This document shows positions 1 to 8,116 of a DNA stretch of 51,508 bases, piece by piece. The position numbers were made by a program, and so were the translations under genes. This stretch comes from Subtercola boreus. Lineage in GTDB: Bacteria > Actinomycetota > Actinomycetes > Actinomycetales > Microbacteriaceae. The stretch's first letter is position 1. Each line of letters begins with the position of its first letter. Where the stretch lies: NCBI RefSeq assembly GCF_003399625.1, contig NZ_NBXA01000025.1, positions 1 through 51,508 on the forward strand, read 5' to 3'. The notes under the pieces are model-generated. The model was given only the letters and a program-made list of their open reading frames with translations. It ran no database searches and was not told the DNA's origin.

Positions 1-60
1 GCCCTTCCGGGCCACCGCCACGACGTCATCACGGAACTCTTTCGGATATGCCTTTGCCAT
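1..60 (-). mobile_element. IS3-family transposase OrfA, N-terminal 20 codons only
   Basis: The reverse strand from 60 down reads MAKAYPKEFRDDVVAVARKG, the usual beginning of the small HTH protein (OrfA) of IS3-family elements, which binds the element ends and is joined to OrfB by frameshifting to make the active transposase. A GGAAGG ribosome site lies just upstream (about 70-76). The gene runs off the left edge, so its integrity cannot be judged. The window's right edge holds the OrfB end of a similar element in the same orientation. Confidence 0.85.
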
Positions 61-102
61 AACTGACATCCTTCCAGCGAGAATCAAATCTCACAGATCA
101 GA

Positions 103-129
103 TGACAACCGAACTCTGGGCAGACCCGA
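103..129 (-). repeat. IS3 terminal inverted repeat (OrfA-side end)
   Basis: Read inward from the outer edge this is GGGTCTGCCCAGAGTTCGG followed by TTGTCA. The end at 51383-51407 gives the same 25 bases with one difference (C to T at base 17). The match extends two more bases outward (TC), so the exact edge is 127 or 129. The outer edge is only 11-13 bp before the start codon of the next gene. Confidence 0.8.
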
Positions 130-140
130 GGTAGACACCC

Positions 141-1781
141 ATGTCCTCCGCATTCCATCGAAAGCGCGTGCTCGCGGTCTCCGCCGCACTCGCCGTCTCG
201 GCCCTCGCCCTGGCCGGCTGCTCCGGCGCCAACTCCGGCGGGTCCGCCTCGGGCGGCTCGTCCTCCGGCTCGATCACCATCGGCACGACCGACAAGATCA
301 CCACCATCGATCCGGCCGGCTCCTACGACAATGGTTCGTTCGCCGTCGAGAACCAGATCTACCCCTTCCTCGTCAACTCCCCGCTCGGCAGCCCGGATGT
401 GAAGCCCGACATCGCCGTCTCGGCCGACTTCACCTCGCCCACCGAGTTCACGGTCAAGCTCAAGCCCGGGCTGAAGTTCGTGAACGGCAACGACCTCACC
501 TCCTCCGACGTCAAGTTCAGCTTCGACCGCATCGTCGCGATCGCCGATGAGAACGGCCCGTCGTCACTGCTCGGCAACCTCGCGAGCGTTGCAGCACCCG
601 ACCCCACCACCGTGGTCTTCACCCTGAAGAACGCGAACGACCAGACCTTCGCCCAGGTGCTCTCGAGCCCGGCCGGCCCGATCGTCGACGAGCAGGTCTT
701 CTCGCCCACCGCGCTGACCCCCGACAACGACATCGTCAAGGGTCACCCGTTCGCCGGGCAGTACGACATTTCGAGCTACGACTTCAACAACACCATCCAG
801 TACAAGGCGAACCCGAACTACCAGGGACTGCTCGGAGCCCCGAAGACCGAGACCGTCAACGTCAAGTACTACGCCGAGGCTCCGAACCTCAAGCTCGACA
901 TCCAGCAGAACAACATCGACGTCGCCTATCGCAGCCTCTCGGCCACCGACATCGCCGACCTGTCGACGAACAGCAAAGTGAAGGTCGTCGACGGTCCCGG
1001 CGGCGAGATCCGCTACATCGTCTTCAACTTCAACACGATGCCCTACGGTTCCACCACCTCCGAAGCCGACCCGGCCAAGTCGCTCGCCGTACGCCAGGCC
1101 GTGGCCGACCTGATCGACCGCGACGCCATCGCCTCGCAGGTCTACAAGAACACGTACACACCGCTGTACTCCTACGTTCCCGCAGGCCTGACCGGTGCGA
1201 CCACCGTTCTGAAGGACCTCTACGGAGACGGAACGGGCAAGCCGAGCGCCGACAAGGCGAAGTCGACCCTCGCTGCCGCTGGTGTCACCGGGCCGGTCAC
1301 GCTGAACCTGCAGTACGTCTCCGAGCACTACGGTCCCTCATCAGGCGACGAGTACGCCCTGATCAAAGACCAGCTGGAGTCGAGCGGCCTGTTCACCGTC
1401 AACCTGCAGACCACCGACTACGTGCAGTACTCGAAGGACCGCACGGCCGACGTCTACCCGGAGTACCAGCTCGGCTGGTTCCCCGACTACTCGGACGCTG
1501 ACAACTACCTGACGCCGTTCTTCTCCGCCGACAACTTCCTCGCGAACCACTACGAGAACACCGCCGTGCAGGACGAGATCACCAAGCAGCTCAGCGAGAC
1601 CGACCCCGCTGCACGCCAGAAGGAGATCGAGGACATCCAGGCCAAGGTCGCGGCCGACCTCTCGACGATCCCCTACCTCCAGGGCTCGCAGGTCGCCGTC
1701 GTCGGCTCGAACGTGAACGGTGCAGCAGACACGCTCGACGCGTCGTTCAAGTTCCGCTACGGAGCCCTCTCGAAGAGCTAG
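141..1781 (+). CDS. Peptide ABC transporter substrate-binding lipoprotein (SBP family 5)
   Basis: Extracytoplasmic binding protein of a Dpp/Opp-type importer, 546 aa, usual for the family. Residues 1-26 are a lipoprotein signal with lipobox LAGC (Cys27), followed by a Gly/Ser linker. The mature part has the family 5 layout: TTDKITTIDPAGSYDN near the start, the KLKPGLKFVNGNDLTSSDVKFSFDR-type lid region (about residues 110-135), and a VRQAVADLIDRDAIA helix around 320. It is first in a run with two permeases and a fused ATPase. The sequence before the start codon is an IS terminus, so the original promoter has been displaced or lost. Substrate unknown; oligopeptides are the family norm. Confidence 0.93.
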   Translation: MSSAFHRKRVLAVSAALAVSALALAGCSGANSGGSASGGSSSGSITIGTTDKITTIDPAGSYDNGSFAVENQIYPFLVNSPLGSPDVKPDIAVSADFTSPTEFTVKLKPGLKFVNGNDLTSSDVKFSFDRIVAIADENGPSSLLGNLASVAAPDPTTVVFTLKNANDQTFAQVLSSPAGPIVDEQVFSPTALTPDNDIVKGHPFAGQYDISSYDFNNTIQYKANPNYQGLLGAPKTETVNVKYYAEAPNLKLDIQQNNIDVAYRSLSATDIADLSTNSKVKVVDGPGGEIRYIVFNFNTMPYGSTTSEADPAKSLAVRQAVADLIDRDAIASQVYKNTYTPLYSYVPAGLTGATTVLKDLYGDGTGKPSADKAKSTLAAAGVTGPVTLNLQYVSEHYGPSSGDEYALIKDQLESSGLFTVNLQTTDYVQYSKDRTADVYPEYQLGWFPDYSDADNYLTPFFSADNFLANHYENTAVQDEITKQLSETDPAARQKEIEDIQAKVAADLSTIPYLQGSQVAVVGSNVNGAADTLDASFKFRYGALSKS

Positions 1782-1797
1782 GCACTCCGCACCACTC

Positions 1798-1832
1798 GTG
1801 GGGGCGATCCGGATCCAGCGGATCGCCCCCAC
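1798..1832 (+). terminator. Intra-operon hairpin after the binding-protein gene
   Basis: A perfect 13-bp stem (GTGGGGGCGATCC / GGATCGCCCCCAC) with a 9-nt loop begins 16 nt after the binding-protein stop and is followed by ATTTCTCT. It probably stops or slows part of transcription so that the binding protein is made in excess over permeases and ATPase, as is common in such operons. It may also protect the upstream mRNA from 3' decay. Confidence 0.7.
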
Positions 1833-1883
1833 ATTTCTCTGTATCCTCTGTACCAGCCTGCCCACCACTGACGATTGGCACCC

Positions 1884-2984
1884 ATGACAGCGACTGTTCC
1901 AGCTGTTGGCATACCCGCCCCCAGCCCGACATCCAGGCCCACTTCCAGGCGGCGCATACCCGGTGGGGGGCTCGGCCGCTACATCGTGGTGCGGTTCCTG
2001 CTGATCATCCCCACCATCTTCATCCTCGTCACGCTCGTCTTCTTCCTGATGCGCGCCACGGGCGACCCCATCACAGCGGCACTCGGTGGCCGCCTGAGCG
2101 GAGCGCAGCTGCAGGAGCGCATCCACGCGGCCGGGTACGACCGGCCCATCCTCGTGCAGTACTTCGAGTACCTCGGCCAGATCGTGACCGGCAACTTCGG
2201 CACGAGCATCAGCGACAACCGCCCCATCACGACCATCCTCGCGACCTACGGGGTCGCAACGCTGGAGCTGGCGTTCTACGCTCTCATCGTCGCCTTCATC
2301 GTCGGTATCCCGCTCGGAATGCTCGCCGCATACTTCCGCGACAAGGGCCAGGACGCCGTGCTCCGCGTCTTCGCCATCCTCTGCTACGCGACGCCGGTCT
2401 TCTTCGCCGGCATCCTGTTGAAGCTCGTCTTCGCCGTCTGGCTGAACGTTCTGCCGGTGGCGGGGCGGGCATCCACCTCGTCAGAGCTCGAGATGCAGTT
2501 CCTGCCGAACAAGACGGGCATCTACCTCATCGACGCCTTCCAGACCGGCGACCCGGCGGTGATCAGCGATGTGCTCCTGCACGCCATCCTTCCGGCGATC
2601 GCGCTGGGCCTGCTCACAGCCGGCGTGTTCCTCCGCCTGGTCAGGACGAATGTCATCGGCACCCTCTCGACCGACTATGTGGATGCGGCACGTTCGCGTG
2701 GCGTCAGCGAGTTCCGTCTCGTGCGAAAGCACGCCTACAAGCCGGCCCTCATCCCGATCATCACGGTGATCGGCCTGCAGATCGCCCTGCTGCTCGGCGG
2801 GGCCGTGCTCACGGAGTCGACCTTCGAGTGGAAGGGCCTCGGCTTCCAGCTCGCCCAGTACCTCGCCGCCCGCGACTTCGTCGCCGTGCAGGGCATCGTC
2901 GCCCTGCTCGCTGTCATCGTCGCCGTGACCAACTTCATCGTCGACATCATCGCCGCCCTCATCGACCCGCGAGTGAGGTACTGA
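1884..2984 (+). CDS. Peptide ABC transporter permease, DppB/OppB-like
   Basis: Inner-membrane subunit of the importer, 366 aa. A charged N-terminal tail with several Arg is followed by TM1 (YIVVRFLLIIPTIFILVTLVFF), then a loop and five more hydrophobic segments. The EAA-type cytoplasmic loop is seen around DYVDAARSRGVSEFRLVRKHA, and the C terminus ends in a DPRVRY tail typical of DppB. I chose ATG 1884 over an in-frame TTG at 1875, which adds only three residues. No strong ribosome site is visible. It should pair with the next permease to form the channel. Confidence 0.93.
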   Translation: MTATVPAVGIPAPSPTSRPTSRRRIPGGGLGRYIVVRFLLIIPTIFILVTLVFFLMRATGDPITAALGGRLSGAQLQERIHAAGYDRPILVQYFEYLGQIVTGNFGTSISDNRPITTILATYGVATLELAFYALIVAFIVGIPLGMLAAYFRDKGQDAVLRVFAILCYATPVFFAGILLKLVFAVWLNVLPVAGRASTSSELEMQFLPNKTGIYLIDAFQTGDPAVISDVLLHAILPAIALGLLTAGVFLRLVRTNVIGTLSTDYVDAARSRGVSEFRLVRKHAYKPALIPIITVIGLQIALLLGGAVLTESTFEWKGLGFQLAQYLAARDFVAVQGIVALLAVIVAVTNFIVDIIAALIDPRVRY

Positions 2985-2986
2985 GC

Positions 2987-4045
2987 ATGACGAACTCCCC
3001 GACCCGTACGAAGTCCACGCCCGCCTCCGCGAGGGTCTCCCGGCCCGCGAGACGCTCGCTGCTCTCCCGCCTCCCTGTCGTGCACCAGCTCCGCCAGAGT
3101 GTCGGCCTCCAACGCGGGATGCTCGTCGCCGGCCTCATCATCACCGGCGTCTTCGTCATCTGCGCGGTCTTCGCGCAGTTCATCGCCCCCTACGGTTTCG
3201 CGCAGCTCCGCGGCCCCGACGGCCAGTTCGGCGCCCAGCTGCCACCGAGCCCCGAGCACCTCTGGGGCACCACCGTCGGCGGCTACGACGTTTTCTCCCG
3301 GGTGATCTGGGGAGCGCAGACCGCTCTCGAGGTGATGGTCGTGGCCATTGTGCTCTCGATCTTCCTCGGCGTCTTCCTCGGCCTCGTGTCCGGGTACTTC
3401 GGCGGCTGGCTCGACCGCATCCTCGTCGTGCTGGCGGATGCGATCTACGCGTTCCCGTCGCTGCTGCTGGCCATCGTGATGTCGATCGTCATCTCGGGCG
3501 GCCAGTCGAACCTCTACGGAGGCATCCTCGCGGCGGCGATCTCCATCACGGTGGTGTACATCCCGCAGTACTTCCGTGTCATCCGCGCGGAGACGGTGCG
3601 CATCAAGAGCGAGGCCTTCGTGGAGTCGGCGAAGGTCATCGGGGCCTCGAACGCCCGCATCATGGTGCGGCACGTCCTCCGGAACTCCACCCGCACCCTC
3701 CCCCTGATCTTCACCCTGAACGCCTCGGAGGCCGTTCTCACCCTCGCGGGGCTCGGCTTCCTCGGCTTCGGAATCGAGCCGACAGCTGCGGCCGAATGGG
3801 GCTACGACCTGAACAAGTCGCTCTCGGACGTGACGAGCGGCATCTGGTGGACAGCCGTCTTCCCGGGTCTCGCCATCGTGCTCTCTGTGCTCGGCGTCAC
3901 GCTCGTCGGCGAGAGCCTGAACGACCTCGCCGACCCACGCCTCCGGGGTCGACGCGCGGTGGCAGCGACCGCAGGCGACGTCGCCGCCACCTCCCAGACC
4001 GACACCGACACCAACACCTCCCATCCGGAAGGGCGCCAGTCATGA
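2987..4045 (+). CDS. Peptide ABC transporter permease, DppC/OppC-like
   Basis: Second channel subunit, 352 aa. It has a long basic N-terminal tail (about 35 residues), TM1 at MLVAGLIITGVFVICAVFAQF, the characteristic HLWGTTVGGYDVFSRVIWG-type periplasmic segment, and an EAA loop near FVESAKVIGASNARIMVRHVL. The tail after DPRLRGR is Ala/Thr-rich and hydrophilic. The start codon is 2 nt after the previous stop and the gene overlaps the ATPase gene by ATGA, so translation is probably coupled. Confidence 0.93.
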   Translation: MTNSPTRTKSTPASARVSRPARRSLLSRLPVVHQLRQSVGLQRGMLVAGLIITGVFVICAVFAQFIAPYGFAQLRGPDGQFGAQLPPSPEHLWGTTVGGYDVFSRVIWGAQTALEVMVVAIVLSIFLGVFLGLVSGYFGGWLDRILVVLADAIYAFPSLLLAIVMSIVISGGQSNLYGGILAAAISITVVYIPQYFRVIRAETVRIKSEAFVESAKVIGASNARIMVRHVLRNSTRTLPLIFTLNASEAVLTLAGLGFLGFGIEPTAAAEWGYDLNKSLSDVTSGIWWTAVFPGLAIVLSVLGVTLVGESLNDLADPRLRGRRAVAATAGDVAATSQTDTDTNTSHPEGRQS

Positions 4046-5787
4046 GCGGCCAGGCCAAGACCATCGTCTCGATCGAGGATCTCGAAGTCTCCTTCTCCAC
4101 CGACGCCGGAGCGATCAAGGCCGTCAACCGGGTCAGCCTCTCGGTGGCCGCGGGCGAGGTGCTCGCCATCGTCGGCGAGAGCGGGTCGGGGAAGACCGTC
4201 ACAGCGAAGTCGATCCTCGGGCTCCTGCCGGAGACCGCGACCGCCCGGGGGACGATCATCCTCTCGAACCGCGAAGGCGGCGGAGCATCCGGGGCCGGCA
4301 ATTCACACAGCAACGATGTGCTGAGCCTGTCGAAGAAGCAGCTCCGCGGCATCCGGGGTTCCGACGTGTCGATGGTCTTCCAGGAGCCGTCGACAGCGCT
4401 CAACCCGGTCTACACCGTCGGCTGGCAGATCGCCGAGGGGCTTCGCGCACACGGAAAGTACACGCGTGCAGAGGCGAAGGCCAAGGCGATCGACATCCTC
4501 GGCCGCGTCGGCATCCCCGACCCCGAGACGCGGGTGAACTACTACCCGCACCAGTTCTCGGGTGGCCAGAAACAGCGCGTCGTCATTGCGCAGGCGCTCG
4601 TGCTCGATCCGGGACTGATCGTGGCCGACGAGCCGACGACCGCCCTCGATGTGACCGTGCAGGCCGAGATCCTGGACCTACTGCGCCGCTGCCGCGACGA
4701 ATTCGGCACCGCCATCGTTCTGATCACGCACAATATGGGAGTGGTCGCCGACCTTGCTGACCGGGTCGCGGTCATGTACCAGGGAGAGGTGGTCGAGCAG
4801 GCCGACGCCGTCACCCTGTTCTCCGATCCCCAGAACGACTACACGAAGAAGCTCCTGGCCTCCGTGCCGCACATCGGCCAGGGGGCGCTCCAGACGGTGG
4901 AACGGGCATCCGCTCGCGCAGCCGACTGGCAGAACGCCGCTCCGGTCGTCGTCGCCTCGGGCCTTCGCATCGAGTATCCGGGCCGGCTCGGTCGCGGTGG
5001 ATTCGTCGCCGTCGACGGGGTCGACTTCGAGATCCGGGCGGGCGAGGTGCTCGGCCTGGTGGGCGAGAGCGGATCGGGCAAGACCACCATCGGCCGTGCG
5101 ATCGGCGGACTCACCCGCGTGACCGGCGGATCCCTGAAGGTGCTCGACCACGAGATGAACGGCATCCGCGAGCGCGTCTTCAAGAAGGTGCGGAGCGACA
5201 TCGGCTTCGTGTTCCAGGATCCCGCCTCGAGTTTCAATCCCCTGCTCACCATCGCCGACTGCGTGGCTGAACCGCTGGTCGTGCACGGCCGTGCCGGCAA
5301 TCCACGTGAGGCCAGGGCCCGCGTCGACGAACTCCTGGAGGCGGTGCAGCTCCCGAAGAGCTACGGCGACCGCTACCCCCACGAACTCTCGGGCGGCCAG
5401 CGCCAGCGAGCCAGCCTCGCCCGGGCGATCGCGCTGGAACCGGCACTGCTGATCGCCGACGAGCCCACCTCCGCGCTCGACGTCTCGGTGCAGGCGAGGG
5501 TTCTCGAACTCTTCGCGGAGCTGCAGCGCGAGTTCGGGTTCGCCGCGCTCTTCATCAGCCACGACCTCGCCGTGGTCGATCTGCTGGCCGACCGCATCGC
5601 GGTGCTCTACAAGGGCAAGCTCGTCGAGGAGGGAACCGGTTCTGAGGTGCTCGGCTCGCCGAAGCACCCTTACACCCAGCGCCTGCTCGCGTCGCTGCCC
5701 GTGCCCGATCCGATCGAGCAGGCGTCACGGCGTGAGGCACTGCGGGCGCTTCGCGCCGATGAGGCCCGCGCAGCCGGTACCTCGTAA
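4042..5787 (+). CDS. Fused double-ATPase subunit of the peptide ABC importer (DppD-DppF)
   Basis: A 581-aa cytoplasmic protein with two complete ABC domains, equal to DppD and DppF joined in one chain. First domain: Walker A GESGSGKT at 45-52, signature FSGGQKQRV, Walker B IVADEPTTALDV. Second: Walker A GESGSGKT at 341-348, signature LSGGQRQRA, Walker B LIADEPTSALDV. Each domain ends in the oligopeptide-type region with YT(K/Q)(K/R)LLAS. The ATG overlaps the preceding stop (ATGA). Both nucleotide sites look intact. Such fusions are common in actinomycetes and guarantee the heterodimer. Confidence 0.94.
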   Translation: MSGQAKTIVSIEDLEVSFSTDAGAIKAVNRVSLSVAAGEVLAIVGESGSGKTVTAKSILGLLPETATARGTIILSNREGGGASGAGNSHSNDVLSLSKKQLRGIRGSDVSMVFQEPSTALNPVYTVGWQIAEGLRAHGKYTRAEAKAKAIDILGRVGIPDPETRVNYYPHQFSGGQKQRVVIAQALVLDPGLIVADEPTTALDVTVQAEILDLLRRCRDEFGTAIVLITHNMGVVADLADRVAVMYQGEVVEQADAVTLFSDPQNDYTKKLLASVPHIGQGALQTVERASARAADWQNAAPVVVASGLRIEYPGRLGRGGFVAVDGVDFEIRAGEVLGLVGESGSGKTTIGRAIGGLTRVTGGSLKVLDHEMNGIRERVFKKVRSDIGFVFQDPASSFNPLLTIADCVAEPLVVHGRAGNPREARARVDELLEAVQLPKSYGDRYPHELSGGQRQRASLARAIALEPALLIADEPTSALDVSVQARVLELFAELQREFGFAALFISHDLAVVDLLADRIAVLYKGKLVEEGTGSEVLGSPKHPYTQRLLASLPVPDPIEQASRREALRALRADEARAAGTS

Positions 5788-5790
5788 ACT
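5785..5790 (+). promoter_or_regulatory. Predicted -10 box (leaderless start) of the dienelactone hydrolase gene
   Basis: TAAACT fits the actinobacterial TANNNT -10 pattern and ends 7 nt before the GTG at 5798, with no ribosome site between. This spacing puts transcription start on the start codon. It overlaps the stop of the ATPase gene. Confidence 0.5.
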
Positions 5791-5797
5791 GTCTGCC

Positions 5798-6580
5798 GTG
5801 AACCAGAAGCCTGCTTCCAGCCAGACCGTGATGCTCAGCGCCGCCGGTGCCGAGTTCACGGCGTATGTTGCGACGCCGCAGATCCCGGCGGAACAGTACA
5901 AGGGTGCCGTCATCGTCATCCACGAGGTCTGGGGAGTCGTCGACCACATCCGGAGTGTCGCAGACCGATACGCGGCCGAGGGGTACCTGGCCATTGCCCC
6001 CGATCTGATGGATGACCTCGGTGCGTCGTCCGACGAGGCCGAGAAACTGCAGCGGCAGCTGGTCAGCGCAGACCCGACTGAGCTCGCTCGGGGCCAGGAA
6101 CGCCTTCGCGAGCTGATGGCCCCCATCACGGAGCCGGCCTTCGCGACCCGGGCCATCCACCGGCTGATCGCCGCCGTCGACCACCTCCACCGGCAGGAGG
6201 CTGTTGCCGGCCGGATCGCCGTCACGGGGTTCAGCTTCGGCGGCAGCTATGCCTTCAGCCTCGCCGTCGCCGATTCGCGGGTGCGAGCATCCATCCCCTT
6301 CTACGCCTATGTGAACCTGCCCAGGGAGCTGCTAGGCGAGATCGCCTGTCCGATCCTGTACTTCGTCGGCGAAGACGACCCGGCGCTCTTCCAGGCGCTG
6401 CCGGTCCTGACCGAGCAGATGAAAGGTGCCCACGTCGATTTCACCGCGATCGCCTACCGGAAGACCGGTCATGCCTTCTTCAACGAGTCGAACGCACACG
6501 CCTACCGCAAGGACGCAGCGCAGGATGCCTGGAAGAAGAGCCTCGCCTTCCTGGCCGAGAACCTCGCGCCGACCCGCTGA
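5798..6580 (+). CDS. Dienelactone hydrolase family protein
   Basis: Alpha/beta hydrolase of 260 aa. Visible elements: the oxyanion/Glu segment VIVIHEVWGVVDHI, the nucleophile elbow GFSFGG (Ser here, where classical dienelactone hydrolases have Cys), the acid Asp in VGEDDPALF and the His in KTGHAFFNE. These make a complete Ser-Asp-His triad, so it is probably an active serine esterase with unknown substrate. The GTG start is supported by a leaderless promoter; an ATG 11 codons later (5831) is a possible alternative. It starts 10 nt after the transporter operon and may also be cotranscribed with it. Confidence 0.88.
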   Translation: MNQKPASSQTVMLSAAGAEFTAYVATPQIPAEQYKGAVIVIHEVWGVVDHIRSVADRYAAEGYLAIAPDLMDDLGASSDEAEKLQRQLVSADPTELARGQERLRELMAPITEPAFATRAIHRLIAAVDHLHRQEAVAGRIAVTGFSFGGSYAFSLAVADSRVRASIPFYAYVNLPRELLGEIACPILYFVGEDDPALFQALPVLTEQMKGAHVDFTAIAYRKTGHAFFNESNAHAYRKDAAQDAWKKSLAFLAENLAPTR

Positions 6581-6629
6581 CGTAACGACCCGCTGACAGA
6601 CCGACCCGCTGACAGACCGACCCGCTGAC
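6571..6629 (+). repeat. 16-bp tandem repeat across a stop codon
   Basis: The core GACCCGCTGAC occurs at 6571, 6587, 6603 and 6619, exactly 16 bp apart, with ACAGACC-like filler. The first copy contains the TGA of the hydrolase gene, so the repeat grew out of the end of the coding sequence. It forms most of the gap to the next gene. Confidence 0.85.
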
Positions 6630-6651
6630 GACCCGAGGGGAAGATGACCGG

Positions 6652-8100
6652 ATGAGCGCCTTCGACCTGGTACGGCGAGCATTCGGCTGGTCGCTGAAAC
6701 CTCCGTCTGTGAGCGAACAGCCGCCAGACGACGTGGCCGTCGACACATCGATCCTGACCATGCTCCGCACCCTCGGGATCGCGATGCTCGCCTCGAGCCA
6801 GGCGACGAACGATGTGGAATCGACGCTCTATGAGATCGCCGAGACCTACCATCTGACCGGAATCCGCATCGCGGTGCTGCCGACTCTCGTGGTGTTGCAG
6901 CTGGACAGCATCCCCTCCGTGGCGGTGGACACGGGCATCATCAGCACAACCCGCATCGCGGCGGGACTTGCCGACGAGGTGCGCTCCGCGAGCGGTCGCG
7001 GCAGTGCACACAGCGGCATCGGAGACCCCGTGCGCGCCGGTCGCACCGATCTCGATACCGTTTCCTCGCTTTCCGTGCGGCTCGACCAGGCCGCCGCCAT
7101 CGACGAGCTGGTGAACGAAGCACGGCTCGGGAGGCTGAACCCCGACGATGCGGCGACGAGGTTTGCGATCATCCGGTCGTCCCGTCCGCGTTTCCCGGCG
7201 TGGATGATCGTGATCGGGCACACCGTGCTGTGCCTGGGTTTCGGGCTCACCCTGAACCCGACGCTCTCGGCGGTGCCCGCCTATGTGCTGCTCGGTGCGA
7301 TCGTGGGGCTGATGCTGCTCCTCGGCCGGAAACTCCCCACCCTCGCCAGCGCGATGCCCGTCTTCGCGGCGTTCATCGTGACCATCGTCACCGTGTTGTT
7401 CCTCACCGGGCCGGCAAGCGGCGACCCGCTGCGGCTGATCACCCCGGCGCTGGTGAGCTTCCTGCCGGGACTCACCCTGACGGTCGCCTCGATCGAACTG
7501 ACCAGCAACCAGATCATCGCGGGCGCGAGCCGGATCGTCTACGGAGTCGCCCAGCTTTTGCTGCTCACCTTCGGGGTCATCGCCGGCTTCACGGTCACAG
7601 CGAGTGTCTCGATGCTGAGCGTCGGCGTGCAACTGGGCTGGTGGACCTCGGTGCTCGGGGTCGCTCTGGTCGCCGCCGGCTACGTGCTGTTCCTGTCGGC
7701 GCCGAAGAGATCGTTCCTCTGGATCCTGCTCGCGCTGTTCGTGGCCTACGGGGCCCAGTCGCTCGGAGCAATCGCCATCGGTCCGCAGCTCGGTGGATTC
7801 GTCGGGGCCCTGGTGATCGTGCCGATCAGTCGGCTCTTCGCGCGCTTCCGAACGGCACCACCGGCCACCGTCATGACCCTTGCCTCGTTCTGGCTGCTGG
7901 TTCCCGGAGCCCTCGGCTTCATCGGCATCAGCGAAACTGCAACAGAGAGCGCCGGGAGCGCCTCCACCATCGTGAACACTGCACTGTCGCTCTTCTCGAT
8001 CGCGCTCGGCATCCTCGTCGGAACAGGTCTCACCCGCGACTTCGACCGCGCGCGGCGAGCGAGAAGGGCGCTGAACGTCCTCCCCCCACCACGGTCGTGA
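6652..8100 (+). CDS. Threonine/serine exporter family protein (ThrE, DUF1212 plus DUF3815)
   Basis: A 482-aa membrane protein close in length to Corynebacterium ThrE (about 490 aa). The N-terminal about 180 residues are a soluble domain with the DUF1212 pattern (LRTLGIAMLASSQATNDVESTL and PTLVVLQL), followed by about ten hydrophobic helices from PAWMIVIGHTVLCLGFGL to the C terminus. The family exports Thr and Ser and possibly other small solutes by proton motive force. The start follows a GAGGGGAAG ribosome site. It is the last gene of the rightward run and converges on the methyltransferase gene with a 16-nt gap. Confidence 0.87.
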   Translation: MSAFDLVRRAFGWSLKPPSVSEQPPDDVAVDTSILTMLRTLGIAMLASSQATNDVESTLYEIAETYHLTGIRIAVLPTLVVLQLDSIPSVAVDTGIISTTRIAAGLADEVRSASGRGSAHSGIGDPVRAGRTDLDTVSSLSVRLDQAAAIDELVNEARLGRLNPDDAATRFAIIRSSRPRFPAWMIVIGHTVLCLGFGLTLNPTLSAVPAYVLLGAIVGLMLLLGRKLPTLASAMPVFAAFIVTIVTVLFLTGPASGDPLRLITPALVSFLPGLTLTVASIELTSNQIIAGASRIVYGVAQLLLLTFGVIAGFTVTASVSMLSVGVQLGWWTSVLGVALVAAGYVLFLSAPKRSFLWILLALFVAYGAQSLGAIAIGPQLGGFVGALVIVPISRLFARFRTAPPATVMTLASFWLLVPGALGFIGISETATESAGSASTIVNTALSLFSIALGILVGTGLTRDFDRARRARRALNVLPPPRS

Positions 8101-8116
8101 CCCCCGTCCCGTCCCG

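Noticed and set aside
2735-4024. 429-codon minus-strand frame over the permease genes
   Set aside because: Antisense shadow of two well-defined permeases; no signal or motif.
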